Source: Chara braunii (Eukaryota; Streptophyta; Charophyceae; Charales; Characeae). Taken from it: 26,498 bases of DNA. The notes under the pieces were generated by a model. The model had not been told where the DNA came from. It worked only from the letters and a program-made list of their open reading frames with translations, and searched no databases. Positions 1 through 9,499 of the stretch are shown here, piece by piece. The position numbers were made by a program, and so were the translations under genes. Within the stretch, counting starts at the first letter, position 1; each line of letters begins with the position of its first letter. The stretch spans positions 1,949,311 through 1,975,808 of the forward strand of contig BFEA01000247.1 in the NCBI GenBank assembly GCA_003427395.1. Reading direction: 5' to 3'.

Positions 1-253
1 CGCACATCTTCTAGCACGGTATCTTTTTGAGGGTGATTAACTCCTACATGTTAGACGACCCTGGGTCTGAGACAGTTATTGATCCCCCAAGAGGGAAGAG
101 GGGAAGGTCTAGTCCCTTACCTCGGAGATGGCTATAGTCATTTGGTCGGGACAGACTTTGCTATGCAGGCTTATCGAAAGCCTCTTTACGAAGATCGTTT
201 TCTCGAGGTTTCCTACATTTAATCTGGTGGGAGAAGACGTATTGAGATATTGA

Positions 254-475
254 TTGGAGTTTCAGGCGGTATCATTCTTGCGGCTTTATCTCAGGAGCGT
301 CGCAGACGAGGAGATGGTCAGATGCATGGCCTACATCTTCAAGATTGATCCAGCAGCGTCTCTCGACATCAGCTACGTGGTTCCAGAGTCGATAGCCACG
401 CGAGTTCTCAATGACGAGGAGTCCCAGACGGCAGCACTCACTCACGAGGGTGTACCGCTTATTATCATTGATTGA
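254..475 (+). CDS. Unrecognised open stretch, possible exon or relic
   Basis: An open frame of 73 codons with balanced, non-repetitive composition (FLRLYLRSVADEEMVRCMAY, VVPESIATRVLNDEESQTAA) ending LIIID and TGA. The first codon is TTG, so the true start is probably upstream or in another exon; the frame can be read from around the TTTCAGG at 259. I do not recognise the family. The mix of acidic and hydrophobic residues resembles a real protein more than translated spacer, but there is no supporting neighbour. Confidence 0.3.
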   Translation: MEFQAVSFLRLYLRSVADEEMVRCMAYIFKIDPAASLDISYVVPESIATRVLNDEESQTAALTHEGVPLIIID

Positions 476-693
476 GGTTCTCTCTTTTCAATCACTATTG
501 ATGTATTATGACATTATTATTTACTAGTGAGCGCAACCCTCCAATGGTTGCTCCCTGCATACTCTGTGTACTACTCTTCAGTCTCGTATCTCTGGTCATA
601 CTCTTGCAGAGTCTGGTTTCTGGTCTTCTCATTTTGTTAGTGTCAATTGCTCTATGATGCATGTTTGTTATTTTTCCTCCTTATTTTATGCAG

Positions 694-856
694 GTTACAC
701 TCAAGGGAGCTTAAAGGACTCCTGAATGATAGGGACTCTGCTGACCTTAAGTCTATCCTTTATACGGGGTCAGGTGCAGACGATAAACCTGAACGCCTCA
801 CTCTAAGCCGTGTCGCCGCTGGCAGGAGGGATAACCCTGACTACTCGGCTGTATGA
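694..856 (+). CDS. Possible 3'-terminal exon of an unknown plus-strand gene
   Basis: A pyrimidine-rich tract followed by TTTTATGCAG (ending at 693) makes a good splice acceptor. After it, with one leading base, the frame reads LHSRELKGLLNDRDSADLKS and continues to NPDYSAV and TGA. An AT-rich stretch follows. No family recognised. The gap to the preceding open stretch (476-693) would be an intron or a UTR; I could not establish a matching donor. Confidence 0.3.
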
Positions 857-979
857 TAAAGTGTGATTACTTTTGAACACACCTTTATTTTTTTTATACC
901 TATCAAAAATCCTGTGTGACAGTCTGCCAGTCCTCCAACCCACTGAGCTCGGTCCGGGGAAGGACATCCAACCCGACCC

Positions 980-1180
980 TTGAAGCAGTGGGGGCGCGAC
1001 ACCGGCGCCTCCTTCCTGTGTATAGCGCCAGGCCCCTTCACACCTTATGATGAGCATGATGTATGTTTGGTTTGCGTTGCAACATTGGTTGGGCTAGTCA
1101 TTGGTATTCTAGCATTCTGCTGCACTGTCTGGCACTACGTGCTAGAGGCCAGTCCCGGTCAGGTCTGGAGTTGTATCTAA
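980..1180 (+). CDS. Short ORF with one predicted membrane helix, unrecognised
   Basis: 66 codons. Residues from about 29 to 52 (CLVCVATLVGLVIGILAFCC and onward) form a single hydrophobic helix, preceded by a short hydrophilic segment with YDEHD and followed by a 14-residue tail. No homologue recognised and no clear promoter. It could be a small membrane protein, a transposon fragment, or chance. Confidence 0.18.
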   Translation: MKQWGRDTGASFLCIAPGPFTPYDEHDVCLVCVATLVGLVIGILAFCCTVWHYVLEASPGQVWSCI

Positions 1181-1348
1181 GTCATCCCTGCGCTATTCAG
1201 CACCATCTTTGTATGTATTAGAATGTACACTGCTTGTTGAGATTCTACTTGCACTGCATTGTCCATTAAGTCCTTTTTATCATATTGTGGATCCTCAGTT
1301 ATATATGTACATCGCCGAACTGGGCATGTAACAGTTGGTATCGGACCA

Positions 1349-1389
1349 CCGCACGTGAATCAGGACAACCTGATCTGACACGTGTGCGG
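1349..1389. repeat. Hairpin-forming inverted repeat
   Basis: CCGCACGTG..ATCAGG is followed by an ACAA loop and CCTGAT..CACGTGTGCGG, giving a long imperfect stem with a 4-base bulge. It directly follows TTGGTATCGGACC (1335-1347), which resembles, with mismatches, an initiator-Met tRNA primer-binding site of LTR retrotransposons. Confidence 0.5.
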
Positions 1390-1439
1390 GGACGAGGTAG
1401 CTGATTAGTTTTGATTGATTGATTAAAGCACACTAGTTA

Positions 1440-1960
1440 GCCCCTAAAATCATGATTTTGACCTCACTGCCGAAAATCGTTTTTTTTTTTTTTTTTTTCC
1501 GTGGATTTTGTTTTCTCGCTATTTCTATTGTGGAAAATCGCAATAGCGCAACATCTGAAATTTCTGATTTCGTTTTTCTTCTAAAAATTCAAAATTTCGT
1601 TGTTGAAAATCCGGAATATCTTCTTTTTCGAAAATTTCGATTTGCTTTAGCAAATTCCTGTTATTTGAAAATCCGAAATATTTTTATTTCGAAATCCGTT
1701 TTTTTTTAAACAGTACGGGAATCCCTCTTGCAGTTATCATTCTCCAACTGCGTGTAGTCTCATCTGAGTATTTTTTTTTTTTTTTTTTGTACTTCATTTT
1801 TTAGAATTCTTTTATTAGAAAATCATTTGCGGTCTGAAAGTTCGAAATTTTTCTCATGGATAATTTCGCACTTCAGGGGACTGGGAAGGTCTACTGAACT
1901 TGCAAACGGGTATTTTTCTTTTTCTCGATTTTTTTTTGCAAAGTTCAAACTTTTCTTTTT
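1440..1960. other. AT-rich non-coding stretch
   Basis: Runs of T (18 or more at about 1481 and 1771) and recurring near-palindromic words such as GAAAATCC(G)GAATAT and TTTCGAAAAT, with no coding signal on either strand. The words at 1606-1620 and 1665-1680 look like decayed copies of one unit of about 60 bases. Confidence 0.5.
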
Positions 1961-1975
1961 TTGATTAGTGACTCC

Positions 1976-2558
1976 TTATCTCGAGGTAAAGAGGTCATTG
2001 AGAAAAGATCTCGCCAGCTGAACACAATCGGGGTTGGAGGTTACCACATCGTCACCTCCGTGCTGAGGGTTATACAGGGCTTCAATGACCATTCTACTTG
2101 TGCGAACTCGGGCAAGGCCAAAAAACTTCTTGTCCATAGATCCCTTGGTCTGATGTCTTGCTAGTCTACCCCTAATGCGTGCGCCTTCCCATTGTTGGGT
2201 GACAAATAATTCCAATTGTTGATGTAAGGTCAATACGTCTGATTGTTTCTGAGACTGAACTTGTGAATCATCCCATTATTCTTGCTGCTCAAGTTGTTGC
2301 AGCTGTTGAAGAAGCACAATTTCACGTTCGCGCCTATGGGAAGCTAAATGAGATGAATATTCCTTACATTTTTTACTAAAAAAGAACAAACCGTTATTAA
2401 ACCAATCGATTTCTTTCGGGACAGAGTGTTTATGCGTGCGCCAAAAGGTCCAACGGTCCTCCAAGTACTTTAAGACGTTTAACTTGTAAAAGTCTGGTCC
2501 CCGGTCTGGTTTTTGATAAAACGACAATCGAACACATTTTGTGGTCCAATTCCACTAG
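1976..2558 (-). pseudogene. Non-LTR retrotransposon (LINE) ORF2 relic: end of endonuclease and linker before reverse transcriptase
   Basis: Read on the minus strand the frame runs WNWTTKCVRLSFYQKPDRG, then DFYKLNVLKYLED, FWRTHKHSVPKEIDWFNNG, a basic coiled stretch ending QQLQQLEQQE, a TAA stop (2276-2278), and, in the same frame, LELFVTQQWEGARIRGRLAR, DKKFFGLARVRTSRM, CVQLARSFLNDLFTSR, then another TAA. The pattern (GPxFYKLN after the endonuclease, E-GARIR-RLA, K-FFGL, a basic R-R-M, then A..F..DL.TSR) is characteristic of LINE ORF2 upstream of the reverse transcriptase. The catalytic RT block is absent, so it is truncated at both ends and inactive. Its 5' side stops exactly where a terminal-inverted-repeat element begins. 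Confidence 0.8.
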
Positions 2559-2934
2559 CGGTTAATGGAAGGCAAAAAAATTGGGGTTTTTCGCCGCGTC
2601 GCTACAAACAATGTTGTCGAAACTTCTGCGAACAAGCTATGCAGGGTCATAATACAAACATCAAAAAACCAATCAGGTAAAAAAAAAAACGAAAAAATCA
2701 AACTTAAGAGCACTATATATCCCTATTCGGAGTGGCTTTCGGAGTTCGTCAAAGCTTTTTTCGAGTCTGGTGTTTTTGCGAAGTTTTTTGTTACTCCTTC
2801 AAATACGGCGAAACCGAATACAGATATACCCTAAAGCACATATATAATAGGTAAAAAGAAAAACTGAGAAAAAAGTAAAAATTCAAGGAAATATGACAGT
2901 TTCGATGAAAAATTCGTTAGCCTTCCATTAACCG
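2559..2934. mobile_element. 376-bp element with 15-bp terminal inverted repeats (MITE-like)
   Basis: CGGTTAATGGAAGGC at 2559-2573 is perfectly inverted as GCCTTCCATTAACCG at 2920-2934. The interior is AT-rich and has an 89-codon open stretch without recognisable function, too small for a transposase. I see no convincing target-site duplication. The shared TTAA four bases inside each end invites a comparison with piggyBac-like elements, but the symmetry extends beyond it. Confidence 0.6.
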
Positions 2935-3130
2935 TCTCTCGTAGCCCACCCACTCTCTTATTCGGTCGTATTTGACTCGGAGTCTCGCCAAGAGCGAGGT
3001 TGCCGAGGTGAGTGTCCTGACGGGATTTGCCCCATCAACGTGTTATGTTGATCAAGGACGCACCTTGTGTGACCTTTAAAAATGATGGCAAATTCCCTTG
3101 TAAGGGTGTTTGCTATGACAACGCGGGCGG

Positions 3131-3284
3131 CTGCGAGGTCGGCGAGGGTTGTGTCTCTCCCTCTTCTTTGTCTTCCTTGTTCAAATTTTGTCCCATTTCC
3201 TTACCCCCTCCTGGCTGTCAATGGCTGGGTGAGGTGGCTGAAAGTGTGAGAAGACGATGGTAGCAAGTCTATGCCATGCTTCCG
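3131..3284. repeat. Direct repeat, left copy (about 154 bp) flanking the nad5 insert
   Basis: Starts CTGCGAGGTCGGCGAGGG and ends CCATGCTTCCG. The right copy at 3476-3630 differs at only a handful of positions (for example CTTTG/CTCTG, a C-run length change, GTGTG/GTATG). Confidence 0.92.
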
Positions 3285-3475
3285 TCACATCCTTCAAATA
3301 AAATCCGGTTAAAAAAGGAAATCCAATTAAAGACATGCTGCCTATTAGCATCATAGCATAAGTAAAAGGTAACAAAGAAGCTAATCCTCCCATTTTGCGC
3401 ACATCTTGTTCATCAAACATTGCATGAATCACAGAACCTGCACTCAAAAAAAGTAATGCTTTAAAAAGAGCATGA
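3285..3475 (-). pseudogene. nad5: Nuclear copy of mitochondrial nad5 fragment (numt)
   Basis: About 62 codons of NADH dehydrogenase subunit 5, a proton-pumping membrane subunit of complex I. The minus strand reads [61 protein letters not shown]. This block is nearly invariant in plant nad5. Two conserved serines are changed (SDEQD is FDEQD; YSKDV is YLKDV), both explicable by one C-to-T change in the DNA. The frame is open but is cut at both ends by the flanking repeat, so it is an inactive insertion. Context (repeats, LINE relic) shows it is nuclear, not organellar. Confidence 0.9.
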
Positions 3476-3630
3476 CTGCGAGGCCGGCGAGGGTTGTGTC
3501 TCTCCCTCTTCTCTGTCTTCCTTGTTCAAATTTTGTCCCATTTCCTTACCCCCCCCCTGGCTGTCAATGGCTGGGTGAGGTGGCTGAAAGTATGAGAAGA
3601 CGATGGTAGCAAGTCTATGCCATGCTTCCG
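3476..3630. repeat. Direct repeat, right copy (155 bp) flanking the nad5 insert
   Basis: Near-identical to 3131-3284 in the same orientation. The two copies abut the numt on either side with no other sequence between. Confidence 0.92.
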
Positions 3631-3762
3631 ACCACCTCACCTCCCTGTTCCAACACACATTTAACTTGATTTAAGTGAGATGCTTGTATCCAGCGTAGGG
3701 AGCATGTTAGGTATGTTTTGTCCCAGAATTCATCCGTGAGGGGCCCATACTTTGCTTTCAGG

Positions 3763-4587
3763 TTATTCATCAGTCAATCCGCGATGGCGACCAACTTTTG
3801 TTCCACGGCCATGTGTTGCGGCGGGACCCCCTCCTCCCCTGCTTCTTCTTCCCTGTCGGGAGACAACCCCTAAGGCGATACACTGACACTGTCCGAGAGG
3901 GGGTCTACGTCCATCGGCTCGGGGCCAAAGGCTGCTTGAAAAGGGTCGGTGTCCACAGTCTAGTCTTGAGACAATCCCCCCCCCGGTCCCCCCTTGCTGA
4001 CCAGACCTCTCCTCCCCAGGCTTCCCCAAATCCACCTCCATTCTCCTCATACCCATCTGCTCCCCCGTCTGACCTGGTTCTGTTAGCGTTGGGGGATTAG
4101 TCTGGGCTGTGGTCGGGGGTTTTCCACCAGCACTGGATTCCTCCTCATCGTTCACTCTTCCCGCTCGTGCCTCCCCCTTACTTGCTTGTCTAGGAGGGGT
4201 TGAGTCGTCCTTGTCCCTGTGTTCTGGAACACTTCCTTTTCCCGTCTGTTCATTTCCTAGGATATATTGCGTCGCATCAGGGCCCAGGATACCCCTGGGA
4301 ATCCTTCCAAAAATCTCCCCATCCTTCTGCACCGCATTCGGCTTCGCCTGTTTCTTCGGGATCCAGATTTCCTTCCCTCCCTTCCCCCCCACCGATGTCC
4401 ACCCCAGATTTTCCTGATTCACTTGTGGGGGGGTTGCCTTCGTTCCCTGCACCTTCTCCTCCACTGGCGTTGGGGGGACACGTGTTTGGGGGGTGTATCT
4501 CCCATTCCGGTTCCCCCGTTTTTTCCCAGACCCGCCCCCTCGGAACGCCCTCTTTCGTTCAATCCTCCACGTATACCCATCCTTCAT
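3763..4587 (-). CDS. Unrecognised low-complexity ORF, possibly transposon-derived
   Basis: A 274-codon frame rich in Gly, Pro, Lys, Arg and Thr, with segments such as GWTSVGGKGGKEIWIPKKQA and YILGNEQTGKGSVPEHRDKD. A basic, disordered protein of this kind is common in ORF1/gag-like products of plant retroelements, but there is no zinc knuckle or other motif. The opposite strand is also open in several frames, so the reading frame could be a by-product of the GC-rich composition. Function unknown. Confidence 0.3.
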   Translation of the reverse strand: MKDGYTWRIERKRAFRGGGSGKKRGNRNGRYTPQTRVPPTPVEEKVQGTKATPPQVNQENLGWTSVGGKGGKEIWIPKKQAKPNAVQKDGEIFGRIPRGILGPDATQYILGNEQTGKGSVPEHRDKDDSTPPRQASKGEARAGRVNDEEESSAGGKPPTTAQTNPPTLTEPGQTGEQMGMRRMEVDLGKPGEERSGQQGGTGGGIVSRLDCGHRPFSSSLWPRADGRRPPLGQCQCIALGVVSRQGRRSRGGGGPAATHGRGTKVGRHRGLTDE

Positions 4588-4697
4588 GCCTTGGGTCTAC
4601 AACACACCAGTGAGATACTTTGTTTGGGTCCCTTAGTAGTCTCCCAGATGTTTGGGTCCTCTTCTGTGGGTGCAGCGGGCAGGTGTATTCTCGAACT

Positions 4698-4814
4698 GCT
4701 GCGTTCCGGCGAGTGCGGCCACCTGCTACATGGCCGATTCGCCTTGTCCGACCTTTGCTTCCTCATGCCCAGCAGGCCGCCGCTGCGTTCCGGCGAGCGC
4801 GGCCACCTGCTACA
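4698..4814. repeat. Two direct copies of a 33-bp unit
   Basis: GCTGCGTTCCGGCGAGYGCG and the following CCACCTGCTACA occur at 4698-4730 and 4782-4814, one mismatch apart, separated by 51 bases. Confidence 0.85.
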
Positions 4815-4839
4815 AACCAGCCTTGACCAGCTATGGCGA

Positions 4840-6540
4840 GGAACGATATCGCCCCGCCCACGATCGCACGCTGGCTCCCCGACGCGATTCACCGAGTTAC
4901 GTTGAACCCCGCAGTTGCGGCCACGACAATTTCGGCATTACCGGCGCGAAGTCTCCGCCACCCGCCTATTCACAGCTTGAGCAGATCACGGATTCCGCTG
5001 TCGGAAGATGCACTCTGTAGAGGAAGACTGTGAGCACGGCCTCCTAGGCTACCCTGCCCGACAACATTGCAGTACAAAAAGCATTCCCCGCCCCCCCGCT
5101 TTTCCTTTCACGCGCGGGCAAAAGAAAACTAAGATTTATGGGACTTGCCGACCCTAGGTCCCTCCCCCGATTTCTTCGGGAACTGGCAAAAACTCGTAAA
5201 CTCGTAATTTTCCAACACTGGCAGCGGTACTAGTGGTTTAAAGTTTCAACACAACATATGACAAATCACCCTCTTGACGGCAGCGAAGACAGATCTCTCG
5301 TTAGACCTGCATTCGCGCTCACCATCAGGTGGCATCAACAAATCACAAGACGAAAATGTCGAACATGAGAGTGTTGACCTCAACCTGCACTCAGAGAGAC
5401 GGTTAACGGAGGCCTCAATTTTCAGACCAGTTGTCAGTCCATTAATAACAAAACCCAAGGGTCATTTTAACCAAACTTACCTTGACCAAAAATAAAACAG
5501 GGCAAAAGAAAAAAAAAACATAAAAAACTCAAACACAAATGATCTCCAATGCACTTTTCAGGGTTGAGGGTGTTAACCAGGGCTGAAAAGTGGGGGTCCC
5601 TGTTAACCGCTTATGCTGAAGAGCCCCCTCCAAATAGATGTTCATCCCCCGCTTTTTGTTTCATTTTGCTTTCTTTTTTATTAAAACTTAAAAGGTAACT
5701 TTATTCAGAGTACAGATATATACTAAACGGCTTAAGGGCATACTCGCATCAGGACTGCTTTTTTTGCTCATCTTTGGATATAGTAATTGGGGCGGCGGCA
5801 TGCGGGCCAAGCGAAAATTCCGGTCCGATGCATCCAGAGAAGTCCTTGTGTGAACATGGGCTCACACAACCTCTTCACAAATAGAGAATTTCAGGTATCA
5901 CCATCTTGGCTTCCTAATGGCTTTCTTCAAGTCTCTTGTACATTATTTCACTTCAAATTCTTCAAGTACGCTCATTATTGCACTTGACACTAACTTCTTC
6001 ATTGCTCTAAGAGGTTTGCGACATCCTCCGGTTTGGTGAACAACCTTGGACCATCCAAATTAAGCAAAAAAGATATGCACCAAATAGCTGAGGATATCAA
6101 GGACTCCTTTGCGCGATTGCTCCTTCAGCAACCCCAAACCTTCAACATCATGATTGTCACCAACTCCTCCAACATTACTTACCACTCTTAGACTATCCTA
6201 TCCATTCCTTCTCTCTTTCCCCCTCAACAATCAACTGCCCGCAAGCACTACACTGAGTCCCCAGCCTCTGAAGAGTCTGAACCAATCTGGAGTTGATATT
6301 ATTATTTGCACTGTTATTAGTAACTTGTTACCAATAGAAATCCGGCAAATGATTAGGACCTGGAAATGGCAATGAAAATGAAAAGCCTCATGCTCAAACT
6401 TCGAGAACTTCAATCGTCAGTCAAGTGTGTTGCTCCTATCCACGTTTCCAAAAAAGCAAAAGCAGCATCAGGAGCATCAGCAACAACAGAGGAACGGGAA
6501 AGGTTGATGAGAATGAGAATGAGAATGATAGCGATTCGAA
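4840..6540. other. No supported gene
   Basis: Moderately GC-rich to about 5100, then AT-rich. Open frames are short and conflicting. A 27-base word, AACACTGGCAGCGGTACTAG with flanks (5212-5238), recurs inverted near 7747 and 7801. Nothing else recognised. Confidence 0.5.
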
Positions 6541-6549
6541 TAACAAAAT

Positions 6550-6639
<90 letters not shown>

Positions 6640-6640
6640 N

Positions 6641-6689
<49 letters not shown>
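6550..6689. repeat. (CA)n(GA)n compound microsatellite with an N
   Basis: A short CA run passes directly into about 124 bases of GA, with one undetermined base at 6640 where the phase of the repeat shifts. The N most likely marks an assembly join of uncertain length. All long frames here are translations of the repeat. Confidence 0.97.
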
Positions 6690-6694
<5 letters not shown>

Positions 6695-7480
6695 CGACTG
6701 AGAATTGATGCAAATAACAAACCTCCTGACATGCGTACACGAGTCCAACGCCCTGAGAGCACACATGCTTGTACACCACCCTTCTTCCTCACTCTGTTCA
6801 CGTAAGGGCTACCACTACCACTGTGCATTGAGAATTGATGAGAATAACACTTTCATTGAACGGTCGGTTGCATTTGACACTCCATTGGAATGTTGCATCT
6901 GACCGCGAGTAGACAAAGAGTCCGACCCCAGAGCACAAGTGCTGGTACTACACCACTCTGCTTCCTTCAAGTTACTGCATTCAGTGCATTGTATCGCTCA
7001 AAACGACGTAGTGTGATTCGTGTCATTGAAGTTTTTTCTCACTTGGCTCACTAAAACATCATTCAAAACGTATTAAATTGTCTCTCCTTTGTCCATCCCG
7101 AAAAGAGTTTAATTACCGTCGACATGTGCGACCGGCATGGTCGCCACAAGGCCTCTGAGACTTTCAGATGCTCCATCAGATGGCAGATCAAGCACACGTT
7201 TTTCCTTCCATACAAAGAAAGTGGACCAGGTACAACGGTGATTCAAACCACAAGACCAGATACTTCCGATCCTCTTTTTTTCCGGAGGCTCAAAATGCGC
7301 GGCATGCCAAACAGATACATATCACCGGCGTGGGACTGGTTTGGCTGGCACCGTCAGCCATTTTATTCCAGCAGCCCGACCCCTGAAAGTTGGGGCCGGG
7401 AAGCATGCTGGTGGCTTAAACCTTTTTTTTTTTTTTTTCCAAAAACACACTTTTTTCCCAAAAACACCCCCACCAGTGTT
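6690..7480. other. No supported gene
   Basis: GAGAATTGATG occurs at 6701 and 6830 (with AATAAC following), and parallel phrases about GAGCACA(C)ATGCTTGTAC / GAGCACAAGTGCTGGTAC at 6757 and 6931 indicate two diverged tandem copies of a unit of about 150 bases. No protein recognised. Confidence 0.4.
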
Positions 7481-7481
7481 A

Positions 7482-7580
7482 GTGCTGCTGGTAAGAGCAG
7501 ACACCACTAACACCTGGGGAAAGGCTCCATCTATTAGTGGGGAGCGTCACCTGCTGGAAAACGGGTCCAGCGTCCCTTGA
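7482..7580 (+). repeat. Dispersed approx. 95-bp repeat, copy 1
   Basis: Contains AAGAGCAGACACCACTA, GGCTCCATCTATT and GGGTCCAGCGTCCCT in order. Same orientation as the copy at 8303-8397 and inverted relative to 10149-10235. No coding content and no tRNA-like promoter boxes seen. Confidence 0.85.
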
Positions 7581-7746
7581 AAGAAAACATCTTGAGAAGG
7601 TGAAAAACAGTGTGAGGGTGAGGTCTGCCAGCATTGATTAAACCACTAGTACATCTGGAGAAGAAATTCGAATTGACCTCTCCGAGAAGTTAGGGGAGTG
7701 TCGGGACAGGGCCCGCCTGAGGGCAGGCAGAATTTTTCTTTTGTTC

Positions 7747-7767
7747 AACCACTAGTACCTCCTCCAG

Positions 7768-7801
<34 letters not shown>

Positions 7802-7819
7802 GTACCTCCGCCAGTGTTG
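7747..7819. repeat. A27 tract between two copies of an 18-bp word
   Basis: AGTACCTCCTCCAGTGTT (7754-7771), 27 A, GA, then AGTACCTCCGCCAGTGTT (7801-7818). A related word is inverted at 5212-5238. Confidence 0.75.
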
Positions 7820-7991
7820 GGAAAATAGGAAAAAGTGGACGGACGTTTTGCCAAACTCCTAAAATTTCGAAGGCCGGGTCCGACGACAGTTGCCATTCTG
7901 CTCCAGACTCCAGAGGTCGAGCCTCGAAAGTTGCGGCTGTGCCTGGGCACTGCATATTCTATTCTTTGGTTGGGGAACGTACTGGTGTTTC

Positions 7992-8012
7992 TTTTTTTTT
8001 TTTTTTTTTTTT
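7992..8012. repeat. T21 homopolymer
   Basis: Uninterrupted run of T in otherwise mixed sequence. Confidence 0.95.
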
Positions 8013-8302
8013 CTAGGCTGGGCTGTGCCCGACCAGGCATGCCCCGCCCAGCTGGGCGGGTGAGGATCGCCCGCCGGCAAAACCAGGCGGGTCAAAAAAG
8101 ATGGAAGTTTCTCCAAAAAAAAAAACTGACTACAGGCCAGGACTGCGCTCGGCCCAAGGAGTCAGAATCCGGCCTTACCTTCCATTTCGGTGGTGGGTCA
8201 CCCAGGAGTGTTTGGGGGGTATAAACTTATAAAGTTACTCTTTTTTTTATTTTTTTTTATTTTTTTTATTTTTATGAAAGGCAACCCGAGTAAATGCTAG
8301 GG

Positions 8303-8397
8303 GTGCTGATAAGAGCAGACACCACTAGCACGCTCGGGGAGGCTCCATCTATTGGTGGGGAGCAACACCTGCTGGAAATCGGGTCCAGCGTCCCTCA
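8303..8397 (+). repeat. Dispersed approx. 95-bp repeat, copy 2
   Basis: Same landmarks as copy 1 (AAGAGCAGACACCACTAGCA, GGCTCCATCTATTGG, GGGTCCAGCGTCCCT), with small substitutions and indels. Confidence 0.85.
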
Positions 8398-8599
8398 ACA
8401 ATTATGAATGGTATGAAGTTACTCTCAACTTAAAAGGTCATATCTTACCTCATTTCTCCTCATCTATTTTTTTTATCTTAAAATTAATTAAGGAATTTGG
8501 AGGGGACCCTCAGCCAAAAGTTGCTTGTACTGCAATTTTATACAACATAATTTTTTTTTCCAGATCTTTTTGAATTTTTTAAAATTTCTTTTTTTTTAA

Positions 8600-8705
8600 T
8601 ACTGTGCGCTGGGGCTGCCCGGGACCCTGCCCGGCCACTGACCGGCTCGGGCTGCCCGGGAGGGTACCCAGGGGACCTTCCCCCAGCCGGGCCGCCTGGG
8701 GACAA
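8600..8705. other. GC-rich patch with repeated GGCTGCCCGGGA
   Basis: GGCTGCCCGGGA occurs twice about 40 bases apart within a block of very high GC bounded by T-rich DNA. No coding frame recognised. Confidence 0.5.
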
Positions 8706-8919
8706 GCTTAGTTTTTCTTTTTCTTGTTTTCCGTTTTTTGTTTACTGTTGGTGGTCTTAACCACCCGTACCTTTCCCATTAATTGGCCACAGGAAAAAAA
8801 TAGAGTTGAAGGGTTTCTACTTGGATGAATTTCGGCACTCCTGTAGCTGCCTGTTCTTTCATCATTCTCGCGGCTTGTTGACCGCCGCGACTTTCTGAGG
8901 CACCGGTGGTTTAGCTGCT

Positions 8920-9290
8920 GCTCAGGGGTACTCATGCCATCCCTCGAACATTATGGTTTGGGTGCTGGGCAGCACATCATACTTTGTGCCACCCCTCGAC
9001 CATTACAGTGGGCAGACTGGGTGCCGGGCAGCACATCCGCACCCAAAGATGCCAGAAATAAGTGAGGGACGGCTAAAGATTTTCCCACTGCTCTGGTGTT
9101 ATTACTCAACGGCCTCAAAGGCTCAAAGTGGTACCCGGTCCTTGAACATGACTGAAAAATCTTAAGCTGCAAAGGAGGTCTGTCCACCAAACAGCAATAT
9201 GATCACCCATTTCACTGTTTCACATGACATGATTGGTGAAGTTCTCTTAGAGTGAGGGGGAGAGAGTCACAGCGAAGGCACGGGGGCTAG
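8920..9290. other. No gene; two diverged tandem copies of a 50-bp word
   Basis: CCCTCGAACATTATGG...GGTGCTGGGCAGCACATC and CCCTCGACCATTACAG...GGTGCCGGGCAGCACATC sit next to each other at about 8941-9030. The remainder is unremarkable. Confidence 0.55.
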
Positions 9291-9498
9291 GCCCCCTTTT
9301 CCTCCCTATTTGAGTGCTCACCCTCCTGCTCAGTCGATCCCCTGTCTTAAGGGTAATCAATGCTGCCAGGCCGGAAAACAGCCAGAAACAACTCAGCGCG
9401 ATTGAAATGGTTTTCCAGGCGCCCAGCAGCAGGGCTGAAGAGGCCCCGTTTTCCTCCCTATTTGAGTGCTCACCCTCTTGCTCAGTCGATCCCCTGTC
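9289..9498. repeat. Repeat cassette, first occurrence (two interleaved repeats)
   Basis: A 57-bp unit (CTCCCTATTTGAGTGCTCAC and onward to CCCCTGTC) occurs at 9291-9347 and again at 9440-9498. Between them lies a 74-bp unit (TCTTAAGGGTAATCAATGCT ... GATTGAAATGGTTTT, 9343-9415) that recurs at 10071-10143. Confidence 0.85.
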
Positions 9499-9499
9499 G

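Noticed and set aside
4267-4905. 212-codon plus-strand ORF, Pro/Arg-rich
   Set aside because: Overlaps several other open frames on both strands in GC-rich DNA and has no recognisable domain; composition explains its length.
4833-5033. Possible recombinase fragment (TIARWLPDAI)
   Set aside because: A short resemblance to integrase-type wording only, with no catalytic Arg/His/Tyr pattern; another frame is equally open.
6366-6828. Long ORFs encoding (ER)n, (SL)n or (RE)n
   Set aside because: They are translations of the GA microsatellite and cross an N.
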